A stretch of DNA of 64,000 nt from Microthyrium microscopicum (Eukaryota; Ascomycota; Dothideomycetes; Microthyriales; Microthyriaceae): the NCBI GenBank assembly GCA_010405405.1, contig MU004230.1, positions 2,191,744-2,255,743 on the forward strand, read 5' to 3'. This document shows positions 1 to 12,900 of this stretch, in pieces. The notes below the pieces were generated by a model. The model was not told the DNA's origin and did no database searches. It was given only the letters and a program-made list of their open reading frames with translations. Positions within the stretch are counted from its first letter, which is position 1. Each line of letters starts with the position of its first letter. Made by a program: the position numbers and the translations under genes.

Positions 1-2151
1 ACGCCTAGTGCAGTGCCTATCTCAGCCCTTTACACGGGTATCTCGCCAATCGGGCTGTCAACGGCCATCAAACAAGATTAACCTTCTCACGCCTTTCAAG
101 CCTCTTCAACAAAAAAGAAAGTTTAGGAGACGGCTTTTCTTGCCCAAAACAATTAACGGCCGCAAAGTCAACAGTGGGCAAGCCACCGAGAATAAAACAG
201 AGGCGTATACCAAGCATCTGTGTGAAAGCCAAGCCATCACACAAATACAGTGCCATTGACGATGGTGGCTGGTGGCATGTTACAACAGCCTCAGGGTCCA
301 GTTCGGAGTGGAGATTGAACAAGGTTCGGAGAGACTTCCGAGAAGAAGATCACTGTGGCAAATGCCGTTATAGGTGACGATCCCATGTACAGTACATTAT
401 ATACAGTATAGAAAATACACCTACTTACTACTACTTGCACAACAAGGCGCAAGAACAGGGCGAGGTTCTCTTCGTTTACCGATTCCGCATACAGAGTTCA
501 TGTCCTGGAGCGACTCGGAGGGAACGCTTTCCAGTACGTTGCGGAAACAAAGTGGTTCAAAAAATCGCGATGTAACCCATCCTAAGTTGTCCCAGTACTG
601 GGGAACCCTATGAGGTTGCTGAGTAAAGGTCCGAGAGTCGACCAGCGAGGTTACAATCAAGACAGGCTAATTAAGCCGCGCAGCTAGCAGTGTCCAATCA
701 GAAAAACTTTGTAAATTATCCAACCACTTTCGACATCTGTGCCATCCTTGCTGCATGCCAAGACCGGTAGTCTGCAACCCGCAGGACCCTGTATGCATCT
801 GACGTCAATGGCTTTAAAGGCATCATTCAGAGCGCTCAACACAACTGGTTTGGGCGTATTGATGTGGTCAGTTAGTTGCGCGGTTTTTGATGGCCTGATC
901 GAATGTGCTGCCCAAGTTGAATGCGCGCATTTTGAAGTGTAAGCATAGTTGATACTGTTCGGTTAATTGTTAGTTTCGCGCCGTCATGTACAGCAGCGGT
1001 TGGTTTGAACCTTAAAGCAATGAATCGAGTCCGGTACCATACATGCTTCTGGGAATAACGTATGCTTGAAAGACTACCTCGGGAATAAATCCCGGCACGG
1101 CCCCCCATGAATGATGAGGCAAACAACATCAACTTCAGGCGCTTCCAACACTCGGTGGCTTCCCAAATTGCGCCCAAGGTTGAAATGCTGGTCTCTAAAA
1201 TGGGGGTCAGCGTGACACATGGTACGCACAATGACAACAGAATCTGGTCGCAGACAAGGGATCACAATCACTATGGAAGGGTTCAATTGAGTGTTTGGTA
1301 GGACAACCACGGGTTGTTTGATTGTTGTACATAAAATCTGCCCAGATACCACCATCCGGGGCACGAGACATTTATGACGTCGTTGACAGACACACACCTC
1401 AATGAACGAGGAGTTTGCTGCATTCCTCATCTACCAGGAGGTATGATAACCTTTCCTGAAACATATCGTACAAGAATGCTTGATGTAGTCATGATCCCGT
1501 CTCGCCTTGCAGCGCGGAAATCATGGATCAAAGTTTTGGTAGTCATAATCGTGCCTTGAACATAGTAATACAGGGTGATAAAAGAAAGCACATTAATGGC
1601 ACAGCGCATCTTTGCGCATAGAAAAGAAAGCCAGGTACGATGGCTTACACCTTGTGCTTTCCGAAGCATTGTTCAAAGTGTGGCAGGACAGAACATGTGG
1701 TGTTGTCGTCGTCATCCACAACCATTTCTGTCCCATAAAACCTTTCCCTTCCAGTCCAGGGAATAAACCAGCAGTAAAAAACAACCAGTGGGTATCAGTA
1801 GCGAACGAACGTCTAGTTGAGACAGTATAATAGTCTACGTTTCCGGAACTGGGTGTCCGGAAGGAGTCGTGAAAATGAAGCAGCAAAGGCGCAAAGAAGC
1901 CCTGTCAATATGACATCGTTCAACGCCAGCCGACAGGGGTAAACATGGCGTGCGCCAAAATAGGAACAAAACATATTGGGATCGGCCGAAGCTGTCGAAA
2001 AGCCCTGAGAGATGTCGCATGGTCCTGATTTTGATATTGAATACATTTAAACATGGTGATAGGTTAATTGATCCAGTAAAAGAGGCCGTAATCGTTGCAA
2101 TAGGGCTCCAAGTCCGGTAGTGACAGCTTCGTAATGCGCGGCTTGCGGCAA
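1..2151. other. Intergenic, no gene recognised
   Basis: This stretch lies 3' of the zinc-finger gene and runs to the left edge of the window. It contains only short open frames on both strands, none above about 120 codons. They overlap one another and show no recognisable domain. I see no tRNA-like or repeat structure. The far left may hold regulatory DNA of a gene outside the window. Confidence 0.5.
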
Positions 2152-3276
2152 TTAATCCTCATTGGTAGTAACACTGGACGCGTCGTTCTTGTGAACCTTC
2201 TTATGGCGACGGAGATTGGAAACAACAGAAAAGTGGCGACCACAGCCCTCGACGTCGCATGCAAAAGCTGGATAGTATTAGCAGTGAATAGAATAGAACG
2301 TTGGTGAAACTTACGCTTTTCACCAGTATGGCTGTACATATGTGTTTGGAGCGAGCTTGGGCGTGTAAAGCGCTTATCGCAAACCTTGCACTTGTGCTTC
2401 TTCTGTGAGCTCGTTGAGACCTTTGAGCTGAACTGGCCCATCATTGATGAAGGTGCTGGAGGAATGCTGTTACCCAGCGTTGATGGTGGTGGTAAAGTCC
2501 GGTGGTTCATATCTACAGACTCGGAGGCTGAGCTATAGTCGGTCAAAGAGTAGTCTCCAACAGAGCTGCCATAGTTCGAGTGGAATCCGCTTGCTGACGA
2601 GATTGATGAGTGGTTGGAATGAGTTTGCGGAAATCCATAAGAATCCGGAGAAGCGCTTCGCTGTTGATCGGCTCCATACATGTTCCGTGGTGTTGGAGTA
2701 ATGTCCGACTGGCTCAATGAAATAATGTTCCGGCTAGCATCTACAGCTTCACTGAAGCTATTTCTCTGTTGTTGAGAAGTGCCACTAAATCTGATCATAA
2801 TTAGCGATTTTTGTTTTCAAGAGCTATAATCATACATACGGATGGGATGGGCGTCTGGCAGGTTCTTGTGGGTATGCGAATCCATTGGCTGACCTGGGTG
2901 GAAGTTCTATCGTATAACCAGGGGCTGGTGCTGTTTGATAACCGGCCGATGTTGATGTTGGAAATTGGCCATATCCTTGGGGCGCTTGCAGAGCAGGTGA
3001 GGCGCCATAAGAAGCTGTTTGGAGGTTTGGATTTTGGGGAAGTGATGTGGATGTGATTGGAAGTCCTTGGTATGGTGGTAATGTGAGATTTGGTCGCGAT
3101 TGTTGTTGTTGTAGTTGTGATGAGTTGTCTAGAGTTGTCGCTGGGTGAGCTGATGCGTAGACCTGGCCAGATACTGGAGCGCTGGTAACCCAGGGATTGG
3201 AGAACTGTGGAGCATAACGCAATTGATCGTAAGGAATGCCAGCCAGTTGAGGCTGATGCCGAGATTCAACTGCCAT
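2152..3276 (-). CDS. flbC: FlbC-like C2H2 zinc-finger transcription factor
   Basis: Three exons (3276-2840, 2784-2315, 2267-2152) join to a 340-residue protein. Introns are 2785-2839 (GTATGT..TTTAG) and 2268-2314 (GTAAGT..CCAG). The N-terminal 250 residues are low-complexity, rich in Gln, Ser, Pro and Tyr, as in many fungal activators. Two tandem C2H2 fingers lie near the C terminus. The first is HKCKVCDKRFTRPSSLQTH and is joined by the HTGEKPF linker to CDVEGCGRHFSVVSNLRRH. The second intron falls exactly in this linker, so the second finger appears only after splicing. Finger sequence, C-terminal position and length fit FlbC of Aspergillus (about 354 residues), a DNA-binding activator of asexual development upstream of brlA. 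The family assignment is from memory of the finger sequence; a role in conidiation is inferred. It is preceded by an unusually long non-coding region. Confidence 0.8.
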
Positions 3277-6200
3277 TATGAGTATAAAAAAGTGTCGATG
3301 ACGAGGTTGTGAGGTGCAAGAGTTGAGATTGTTTGGAGAGTGTCAGTCAAAGTTGCCTTCCTGGGAACGAGTATAAAGTTTTGTTGGGTAGAGTTGATAA
3401 TGTTTGTGTTAAGAAAGATAGTTTCTGCGGGGAAAACAGTAACCAGGCTGATCAGGGCGGGACCTGATGAGCGGGATCAGCGAGGTCTTTAAGGATTTCG
3501 TTGGAGTAACGCTTTGGGGAGTGCAGAGATGCTGGGCTTGCTGGCATCTGGGAGGAGAACAAGCGTCTGCAAGAATGCGTCGAGGTCTTCAACGGGAAAG
3601 TAGATCGCAGATCGGTGCACGGGAGGCGTCAAGACTCTCAAGAGCTTCTTTTGACTGTTCCAGGGTCTGAATTAGGTACGTGCACACTGCACAGTCTGAA
3701 CTTCTGAAGCAGCGGTTGAGTTAGAGAGGTCTTGGGCTCCTGTACCGTTCGCAGTGTACGGAATACTTCCAGTAGTAGTAAAGTCTCCAGAAATATCTGT
3801 GTGTTCGAACTTCGGGGCTCCGGGTTAAAGAAATTACAATGACACTAGGCGAAGCTGTGGCTTGGACGCGATGGCAAAATACAACGGCACGGGATGGGGG
3901 GAGCACCAAAGTGGAGTTACGCACTCCTTTGGCTCTTTGGCTTTCAAGCCAGTTTTTATTCATTCTTTCATGTCTCTAACTCGCGAATTGTTACAGCCAA
4001 CCGCCATTGCTGACTGTGTTGTTGCAGACGGAGTAGTGAGGCTTCAAGGGGCTTTACTGGGCGGCTGGTTGGTGCTATTGATCAGAGCCGCGCAAACTAC
4101 GCCAGAATAGAGAGGCTCTTTGACAACATCTTCTCCGTCTCGCAGCGGGTGGGTTGCGCGGGCAGAATGAGTGGTTGGCAATCAGCCTTGACGCGGGAAT
4201 GTATCAGATGTCTTAATATTATCATCTCCAACGCCCAAAGCGCAGCCTGCCACTTCCCCGTCGCTTTCTATCAACTCAGCACAGAACGCTGTTCTATGAG
4301 GTCACATTGACGAGTCGGACAAGCAATTGGCCTGTTGTTCAGCGAGGGTCCACTGTTTGTGTGGCCGCTAGAATGCCAATTCCGGCCAATTGCCGTGTCT
4401 GCTAAAAGACTTCGAACGTTTGTCGAAGGAGCCCATGTCATTCGCCCATCTGCCAGGTTTACATTTACGGTACTCCGTAAACTGGTTGACCTCTGGTCGG
4501 GTTGGCTCATGGTACAATCCACAATCCACGAGCACGAAAACGTGCCTGTACCATCCGGCTGTGAGGAAGCCGTCTTTCGGTCCTACACTTTTCCCCTTGC
4601 AAGATAACAACCAAACTCCGTTCTGCCGGTTGACGGTAAATCTCCATTAGCAAACCGTGATGGTGGATTGGAGAATATTGTTATGAGCTAGAACGGAATC
4701 GAGAGGAACCGCGCCAAGCGCGGTGGTTGTTACTCAGTAGAAAGAAAACATCTTGTTGGGAGTTGATTTTGTGCTTCTGCGCAGTGCGGCATTGAACGCG
4801 TACACATATGCTTGTTGATAGCATGGCGTGCATTCTCTCCACTGCAAGTAACAAGTTTCACGAACTGCCAGCTACATGTGAAAACACAGTCTGCGTTCTT
4901 CGTGCTTGTCGCTGATTCATTGACAGCATGTGGCAGAAAACATATAACTCGTCTTCGCTTCATTTTCTGATAAACTGTATCGGTACTTTCACTTTCCACA
5001 ATGGATGTAGATTGTGGGGCTCGTTGCCTGGAAATCAACCCCGTGTCCACCGCATCGCATTCGCGACACAACGACCCCAGATACCAACCACCATGCAGTA
5101 GACCCTGAAGACCAGTGATACCCCTAGGTACGCTAGATCTGAATTGCTTATCTGCGATATTTCGCGTCATTTGTGGCTTCAATTGGCCAGGGTAATGCCG
5201 AGGACGCCAGATCTGAGCGATGAAATAGTATGGAATAAATGAAGCATCATCATTTCATATCGAAGGTACTATTGAATTGGTTCCCTCCAGATGGTAAAGG
5301 TTCCCCTTTTTTCAAATCACAACAACTTCTCGTCCTTCACTGGGCGCTGTGTCTTGATCAAGAAGCAAGATGCGGTGAGTGGTTGACCTATCGAGAAAGA
5401 TGCAATTGCCGTCTACCAGTCACGTTCAGAAACGCATGTTAGTAAAGGCGAAGATGGTAGCTGCATATTGCAACTGGCATGCATCCGAGTGTGTCACCCT
5501 AGATTTCGGAGGGCGCAGGAGTCGTTTTCATATGATAAATGCAACAATCGTATCGGCAGATTCGGTTACACCAGATTAAATTTTACCTGAGACTCAACGC
5601 AGTCGATACGGAGTGCTCAAGATGAATAAATGGTGTACGAACATTTCAGTGCCATAAACATATTCAAAGTCAAGTCAGCGTTTACGGCTCCTGAAGTGGA
5701 GGTGCTGCTTCACGACTTGGAGTGACGTCATTCCGTAAGGGTTAAACCTGCCTTAGCGTAGATCCCTTGGCTCTGACTGGCTAGGACGGACAAGCTAAAA
5801 GCCATTAAACTAGCTTGCAGGACTAGCGCGACCGTTGCTTCGGGACGGGAACTCGGCATAACTGCCAGGATAGGGAGCGCCACAAAGCCTTGGTGTGCTT
5901 GGAGTTGAGAAGCTATCCAGTCATTTTTGGTCATGTCCAATTCTTTACCAGGTCGTTGTTGGCCTGGTTCGATGGCGTTGCTGCGATGAATCCTCAGTTC
6001 ATCGTTAACAAAGCTACGAATTGGAGCGCGTTATCTGCACAATCGCGACCAGATCGAGATTGAGGTGAGTCTTGCCCGTCGGATGCAGGTTCCAATTCTC
6101 CAAAAATATTCAAAACTAAGGTATACCTCTTACTGCTAATACTTAGTATCTTTGTATTGAATCCATAATTAGGAATTGAGAACCTGTCAATCATCCCCCG

Positions 6201-7968
6201 TGAACCACCACCACCACCAAACCTTAAACTACTTTAAACTGACAACTTTGGGCCAAGACCCACAAGCCAATTGAATTGGATTGGCAGTCTATCGCATTTT
6301 GGAGTGTTTCAAACGGTTCACAAGCCGAATGGGGAAAAGTAGAAGAGCATATCGGGCAAGCAGGAAGTCTGAGCCGAACAGCAACGCCCAAAGAAGCAAC
6401 AAGACAAGCCAAAGAGTCCACAGAAATTTCTACGGGCTTTTCGGATCAGCGCTGCCCCGACTGCTTTAGACACCAAATGGTCCTTACGCCAGCCACTGGC
6501 AGAGACAAGGCTGGGGACTAGCACCGACTACACCGACTTTGCAACCTTCTTTCCGTTTTGATGCAAGTCGCTCCGCGCTGCCTTTGGACCGCAGAATAAC
6601 GCTCAACGAACGGCCTTTTTACGCTGCTAATTTGCCTCTATCATCTGCCTTGTTGAGCTGGCAAACTTGGCCCTGCAGAAAGCCAGCTCAAGTCAGAAGA
6701 TGGAAGATTCTTTGACCAAAGGAGCGTGCATCTGGTAAAATCCTGAAATGCTTCAATCTTCATTGTTGCAAGGTCAGCAATGATCGCTGGACCCTTAAAA
6801 GTTCAATCTGCAGCCACCCCAGTTCACACAGCACAAACTCACCAGGGCCCCGGCCTTAGCTTAATTTCACTTTCGGTCTGCCAAGCCCGTATTACGACAA
6901 TATGACGAAGGTTATAACTGCCTCGCGGCCTATGCAGATGGGCTTGCTGTCACATAAAGTGACCGGACTGCCAAAATAGTCCTACCATCATCAACAAACT
7001 CTTCTATATATATTCAACTTAAAGGACATACATTGCCGTTAACCGCAAAGCTGTGTAAACTATAAACATGAATATATTTAGAAATCAGAAGCATAATCCC
7101 TTCTTTCCAAAGAGCCAACCTGTAGACGTTGTGGCCAATTAATTTCTTTAACGCGGTTGGTTGGCAATGCGCCCAGATACTCACTTTATCCACAAAGAGG
7201 ACCAAAAAAGCAATAAATGTTGGGCGCCTCAAAACACATCTGACATTCTATATTTAGGTATCCGCTGCACTCGATCAGAGCTATAATGCGAATTTACATC
7301 ATCGACTCTATGTTTGCGATTGTATTCTGGAGTACTTATCGCTAAAATCTTGCCAATTAAACACCATCATCACTTTTGGGGCGTGTTGAAGACGTCTCTC
7401 TTCGTATAGTCCCAAGATGAAGCAGATATCTTTTGACGTCATTGCACGGACTTCGTATAGAATGGCTCGTAACGAAGGGTGTCAGATATGACGAGTATGG
7501 GATGCAATTTCTCCTACGCAAATAGCTTATCCTGGCATGGAGCTATTGCCAATTGTGCCTTGTGATAAGGCTTCATATCGCACTGATAGCTAGATGCCAA
7601 TTGTACTTGCCAAGACGTCACAGAGTTCGGTCCATTGAAGGGATAGATGAAATCGGTTGAGGATTGAATGAGGGAGCTCAGCATCATCGCGGTCAAATCC
7701 CGACCAAATTGCAAATCGGGGTTGGAGAATGATAACGTGGATTGTGATGACGTTCATGTACACGATGTTCTTGATATTACAATCACTAGACGGCCTGCGA
7801 ATGATGTCGTAATAAAAGAAAAGAATCGGCCCTTCCTTACTACATGTATGGATTGCATGAAGACGATAGGTATGGACTTCATATGGGAAGCAACTACACA
7901 TGATGCAAGTACAATGAGCCACAGAGTGGCAGTATAGCACAGTACTTGAATCGGGAATATGCGACTCT
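3277..7968. other. Long non-coding region upstream of the FlbC-like gene
   Basis: About 4.7 kb separates the start of the zinc-finger gene from the 3' end of the amidohydrolase gene, which is also on the minus strand. The longest open frame is 150 codons (4730-5182, minus), with no recognisable domain and a random-looking composition. The rest are shorter and mutually overlapping. Most of this DNA is therefore available as promoter and 5' leader of the zinc-finger gene. Long upstream regions are common for fungal developmental regulators. I recognise no transposon, tRNA or repeat in it. Confidence 0.5.
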
Positions 7969-9624
7969 TTAAGATATTATATCGTACACTTTCCTTCCAG
8001 AAAACCACGTCTGAAGAACTCTAGCCTCGAGCAATGTCACTGGATCATACATCATATCAACAACAACAAAATCTGCCTTCAGGCCTGCCTTTAATTCTCC
8101 ATACATTCCTTCTGCAAAGCTGGAGTAAGCAGCACCAGCTGTCGCGCCCGTAATCGCTTGATATAAGCTCAGAGCAAAGTGGCTGTTCACAGCAGCGTCC
8201 TCGGCCTTGGGATCTTTTGCAGATTTTCTAGTTGTCGCTACATACAGATTTGCCAAAGGCGACCAAGGAGCTGTTGGAGAATCAGATCCAATTGCTATAG
8301 TAGCACCTCCATCGGCAAAGTCCTTGTACGCAAATGCTCGACCCAGCGTCTTTGGGCCTAGCAAATCTGGCCACGCACGAAGGATCGCCGGATCTGAATG
8401 AACTGGCTGGATCGAAGCAGTGATGCCTAGCTCTCCTAGCCTCTTGCCATCTTCTGGCGAGGTCATTTCGAGATGCTCGATTCGATGTCGTTTGCCTGGC
8501 GTGCAGTTCTGTTCGATTGCGTCGATGGCGAGCCTCACTGCAGCATCGCCGATTGCATGGAGGGCACATTGTAGGCCTGCTTGGTCTGCTTTTTGAACTA
8601 CAGGCCAGAGCATGTCGGCTGTCCAGAGAGGGTCTATGGACACGGCGTTCTTGGAATATGGTTCGAGGAGTGCTGCTGTGCAAGCGTCAATCACTCCGTC
8701 GCATATGACTTTGATGCCGACGATGCGGAGGTCTGGCGAGAGACGGCTGTTATATCTCTTAGAGAGAGTGATGGCGCGGTCGACTTGCGCTAAGCATACG
8801 TCTTTATCGCGTGAAGGTGTGATGAGCCAGTAGGCAGATATGCGAATTGGCAATGGGCCATCTTCGTCTTGTAATGCGAGTATCGCGGCCCATCCGTTCT
8901 CATCCATGGCCATATCAACCAGACCGGTATATCCAGAGGTATTGTAGGCGCTGATTGCGGCACGAAGTGCAGTCTTCTTTTCATCCATGCTGGCCACTGT
9001 CGCGAGATGGGGCCATACGGTGTTGAGGACCACCGACTCACTGACCAGTCCAGAAGGCTTCCCAGACGCATCTCGTTCGATGATGCCTCCCGCAGGATCG
9101 CCTAGCGAATCTATTCCAAGCTCTTGTAATGCTGGAGAATTGCACCATGTGGAATGTAGGTCTTTTGAATCTATAAAGATCGGTTTGTCGCTTAGATCGT
9201 CCAGCATTGAGGCTTTTGCTTCGCCATCTGTCATGGATTGCATCCATCCACGGCAGAGAATTCTTTCCACAGAAGAGTTCCATTTCACATAGTCGCCAAT
9301 GGTTTGGCGAATATCTTTAAGATTTTTACAGTTATCAAGGTCGAGCTTTTGCAGTGATTGTCCGAGCAGAAGTAGATGCATGTGAGCGTCTATGAAACCT
9401 GGTAGCACAATCTTGCCTTGTAGATCAATAACCTCTGATTGTCCATTCCAGGTGAGTTCGTGGACGATATCGTCCTCTTTATGTCCAACGTATTCGATGG
9501 TCCCGTCTTTGACAAACATACAATCCCAGAAGTACGGTTTTGTGTCATTTGATAAGTTGGACGAGAAGAATCGCCCATTGATGAATAGTCGACCCGAGCT
9601 CGTAGCTACATTAGTGGAAGACAT
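7969..9624 (-). CDS. Amidohydrolase family 3 protein (YtcJ-like)
   Basis: An uninterrupted 551-residue frame. I chose ATG 9624 (MSSTNVATSSGRLFINGRFF) because the frame continues upstream only to a weaker, non-family-like extension with a non-ATG start. The metal-dependent amidohydrolase signature is complete. A GFIDAHMHL segment after the N-terminal beta-sandwich supplies the HxH pair, HAIGDAAV supplies a mid-barrel His, HRIEH supplies another, and GSDSPTAPWSP near the C terminus supplies the catalytic Asp. This is the pattern of the amidohydrolase_3 (YtcJ/N-substituted formamide deformylase) group, which hydrolyses C-N bonds of amides or cyclic amides using one or two metal ions. The natural substrate cannot be told from sequence. 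No signal peptide or membrane segment is seen, so it is probably cytosolic. Confidence 0.85.
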   Translation of the reverse strand: MSSTNVATSSGRLFINGRFFSSNLSNDTKPYFWDCMFVKDGTIEYVGHKEDDIVHELTWNGQSEVIDLQGKIVLPGFIDAHMHLLLLGQSLQKLDLDNCKNLKDIRQTIGDYVKWNSSVERILCRGWMQSMTDGEAKASMLDDLSDKPIFIDSKDLHSTWCNSPALQELGIDSLGDPAGGIIERDASGKPSGLVSESVVLNTVWPHLATVASMDEKKTALRAAISAYNTSGYTGLVDMAMDENGWAAILALQDEDGPLPIRISAYWLITPSRDKDVCLAQVDRAITLSKRYNSRLSPDLRIVGIKVICDGVIDACTAALLEPYSKNAVSIDPLWTADMLWPVVQKADQAGLQCALHAIGDAAVRLAIDAIEQNCTPGKRHRIEHLEMTSPEDGKRLGELGITASIQPVHSDPAILRAWPDLLGPKTLGRAFAYKDFADGGATIAIGSDSPTAPWSPLANLYVATTRKSAKDPKAEDAAVNSHFALSLYQAITGATAGAAYSSFAEGMYGELKAGLKADFVVVDMMYDPVTLLEARVLQTWFSGRKVYDIIS

Positions 9625-9948
9625 CTCGGTGCAACTCTGATAATTAAATAATAGAGAAATTGAATCTTTGTTAAGGCGCAAGCTTGATCACACTTCCCTC
9701 TTGAGATATCAATTCACATCCTGCTTCCCCGCATCAGAGCTTGCCGCCCAACGGCCTTGGACACTCAAGCTAATGATGCATTATGGACTCGAGTAATGTG
9801 TCAGCCTATAGAAGGCTTGGATCAATAGAGTTTGCATTGCTTCAAGGGTTGGACTATCCTCTACAAAAATTGAAGGCCAATATCCAGACTTGGTCGTTTT
9901 GTATCAATTGACACCGATTCATTCTGCCCCCAATCGTACTCTTGACGA

Positions 9949-12900
9949 CTAAAAATACTTTCTTCCATCAATCTTTTCATGTAACCTGCCAGAATCAATC
10001 TCTGGCCGTGGCCCAGTCCAACGTTTTACCCCTTCTTTGTTCATCCTCACTTCCAGGTCGAAGATATCGGAGCTTTCCAAACCCATACAAAAGCTAGCAC
10101 GCACTGACAACCCTTTGTCTAAGGCTTGTTCGGAGAGGTATGGACGTAACTGCTTGTGAAGTGACCCAGCCATTCTTCTCGAAGCGAATTTCGTGTTCAA
10201 AGCGTTCAGAGAAGTCCACATATGATCCCAGAAGAACACCATCTCGTGCAAGCGTACAATATTTTCATCGAGAAATGCAGACTTGAACCATTTTTCGAAA
10301 CCGTGGATGTGCAGAAAAGGAGCAAACATGACTTTGGGAGAGAGCGATTGTGTTTCAACACCCCACTTGTCTTGGAACGTCTCGAAGAATTCTACTCGGC
10401 GTGAAGCTCTTGTTCGTGCAGAGGAATCGATATCAGACGCAGCTCTTGACTCTGACTCTTCCTCGCCATCCACGGTGGAGACATTCATGTTGTCAGTAGT
10501 GATACCGCTCTGGGACGCCTCAGCAGGACTGGTCCGCTCCCAGTGTTCCCGTGCGCTCGACTCGACAGAACTTGGGTGACCGATTAGTAGGTGGCTCAAG
10601 AAGCCCCTCGGGCCAGCTGTTTGCTCCTGAAGTTCCTGCTGCGTCTGCTGCTCGCGATACAATTGATAGTCCGGGAAGCGTGGAAACGGTGCGAGCGCAG
10701 TTTTCATACTCCACATACGATCCCAAACAAATGCGCGGCGCCATGCCACGTGCAAAAGAAAATTGTGTCGAAATCTATTATCGGTGACCAGCTTGGCGAG
10801 AGCTTCTCGGTCGTATTCGCCAACTCTGTTGCTATCCAGATCGTCCCACTGTATAGGATAGTCTTCAGGGTGCGGCTGCTCACCCACCCAATTTTCTTCT
10901 TTGCCTTGCCAGATTCTGTCACGGTCGCAGAACCAGGTCAAAATGATATCGTTCTCGTCGTACATATTATCTTTCATGATATAGTAGGACAGTACTAGGT
11001 TCTGCAAGTTGTGAAAGTACTTCAGATGATGTAATAGTGAAGGTGTAATGTCAGAATGAATGCTATCGGCCGATGGTTCTGGACGTTCCCAAACCTAAAC
11101 TTGGTTAGCTTGCGACCTTTTCACTTGCTCCTAAGCAAGGTCAAAAATATCGACAAGTAAAGTTCGACTCTGGAGTAAGATCATAGATTGAACATACCAA
11201 AGACCCCAAGTAGCCACAGAATTTCAACTCAGTGATCGTGGACGCAAAATGGTAAGCCACATGATACAGCAGTGGTGGTTCAATGGCTGCATTTCTATTG
11301 TGCCACCCGTAACTTGCTTTGAATGGACCATCGACGCGTACGACCGCTTCATCTTGAGTTCCTGGATACACCCGCTGCAGATGATTTGAGGAAGCGAATC
11401 CGTCAACTACATTAGCAGGCATGGGAAGAGACCGCAGTGTGTCAAAATCGGGCAGTTTCTCTTCCTGCAAATGGTCAGCCAAACTACCCTCCCATGCGTC
11501 TCCTTCTAGTTCTTCCAGGTCGCTACAATCTCGACCCCATGGATTTCCCAGCGGAAAGGAACGTCCGATTGTGATAAGTCGCTCAAGCGGACATGCAGCC
11601 ATTGCCCACAGAGTCTCGCGCTTCTCATCACGGGGTACGAAGCCTTCAATCTTCATGGTCTTGACAGATTGCATACGACTTGCAACGTGCTTGATAAATA
11701 GTCGCCGTGAGCGGAGAGATTGCTGGCCATTCGAAACCCTATGGTCTGTTTGTGGTTCGCCGTCATTAAGAAAGTAAACATCCACACGAAGAGTGTCAAG
11801 CATTTGACCGAGGCGCTCCAGTACGCGAATTACTCGCTGGCTGTGCTCGAGACGCTGGTGTTCGTCCTCATTTCGAGGACGTACAATGTCGATGAGATCT
11901 TCCCTCAAAAATGCGTCCATTGGCCAAGCAAGGGAGACGAGTTTAGGATGATTCTCCAAGAAGCTAAGAAAATCCACGGACTCTTGCTGATATAGTTTGG
12001 ACTTTTGGGGCACTGTATAAGGCTGTAGAAGCAGAACTTCTCTTGGCAACATAGTTGCGTTGCTAATAGCGTTACGGTATTGAAATGAGCGAAGATGTGG
12101 AAATTTCAGCTTCGATAAATCTGCAAATATACGGATATCTTCCCCTATCCAATTCTGTGTTGTGAGATTGAGCCGAGTTGGAGGTCGTAAAATTATCCAG
12201 TCAAGTGTGAGGTTTGTTAGATTCGCAAAGGTTTTGCTTATCCAACTAACCAGGCTCTTACCACTGCCATCATCCGGGTGAAGTTGTCGTTCATTACCAC
12301 TTTTACGATGATCGTAGGATAAAAGTCTGCCTAACTCGTGTTGCTGATTATTCAATAATTCTTGAACAAATGGGACACTGGAGTATATAGCATCATCAAA
12401 TGCGACGGTAGTGCGACATGGCATTCTATGCTGGCGGGTAGGAGTATGGTGCTGTATAGTAGAACTCTCGATCTCAGGGTGGTCGTCACACAAAGGGCGA
12501 CAGAGTGTCTCTTGCTATCAGAACATCAAATTAGCTGCTCGAATTATAGAAATGCTGCCCCAGAAGCGAATATGCAAACAGCGCATATGTAGAACAAAAC
12601 CATGTTAAGCTTACCTGAAACGTGTGAGAAGACGTAAAGAACATGCCGCCCATTCCATTTTTCAATCTTACTGGTGGCCCAGCTCTCGACAAGAAGAATG
12701 CAGGATAGTCTCTTCGCCCCCTCGCTGCTCCTCTCAGCTGTATATATTGGTCCGAAGCGTCATCTACGAGTTTCGATCTTCTCAGGCGTATGCTTTTCAG
12801 TTGGCTGAAATCACAGCTTGCGGGCCAGTAGGCTGCATCCCAAGCTGCTGAACAGCATTCGAGCCAAAGTCGAGTTACGGGGACTTCCCTACACCGTGTT

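Noticed and set aside
8-377. Overlapping frames at the left edge as a partial gene
   Set aside because: Three short frames on two strands overlap one another, with no domain and no splice signals extending them.
4730-5182. 150-codon minus-strand frame in the long upstream gap
   Set aside because: Cys-rich random-looking sequence with no domain and no introns or neighbours that support it. It could be an upstream exon only if transcript data show it.
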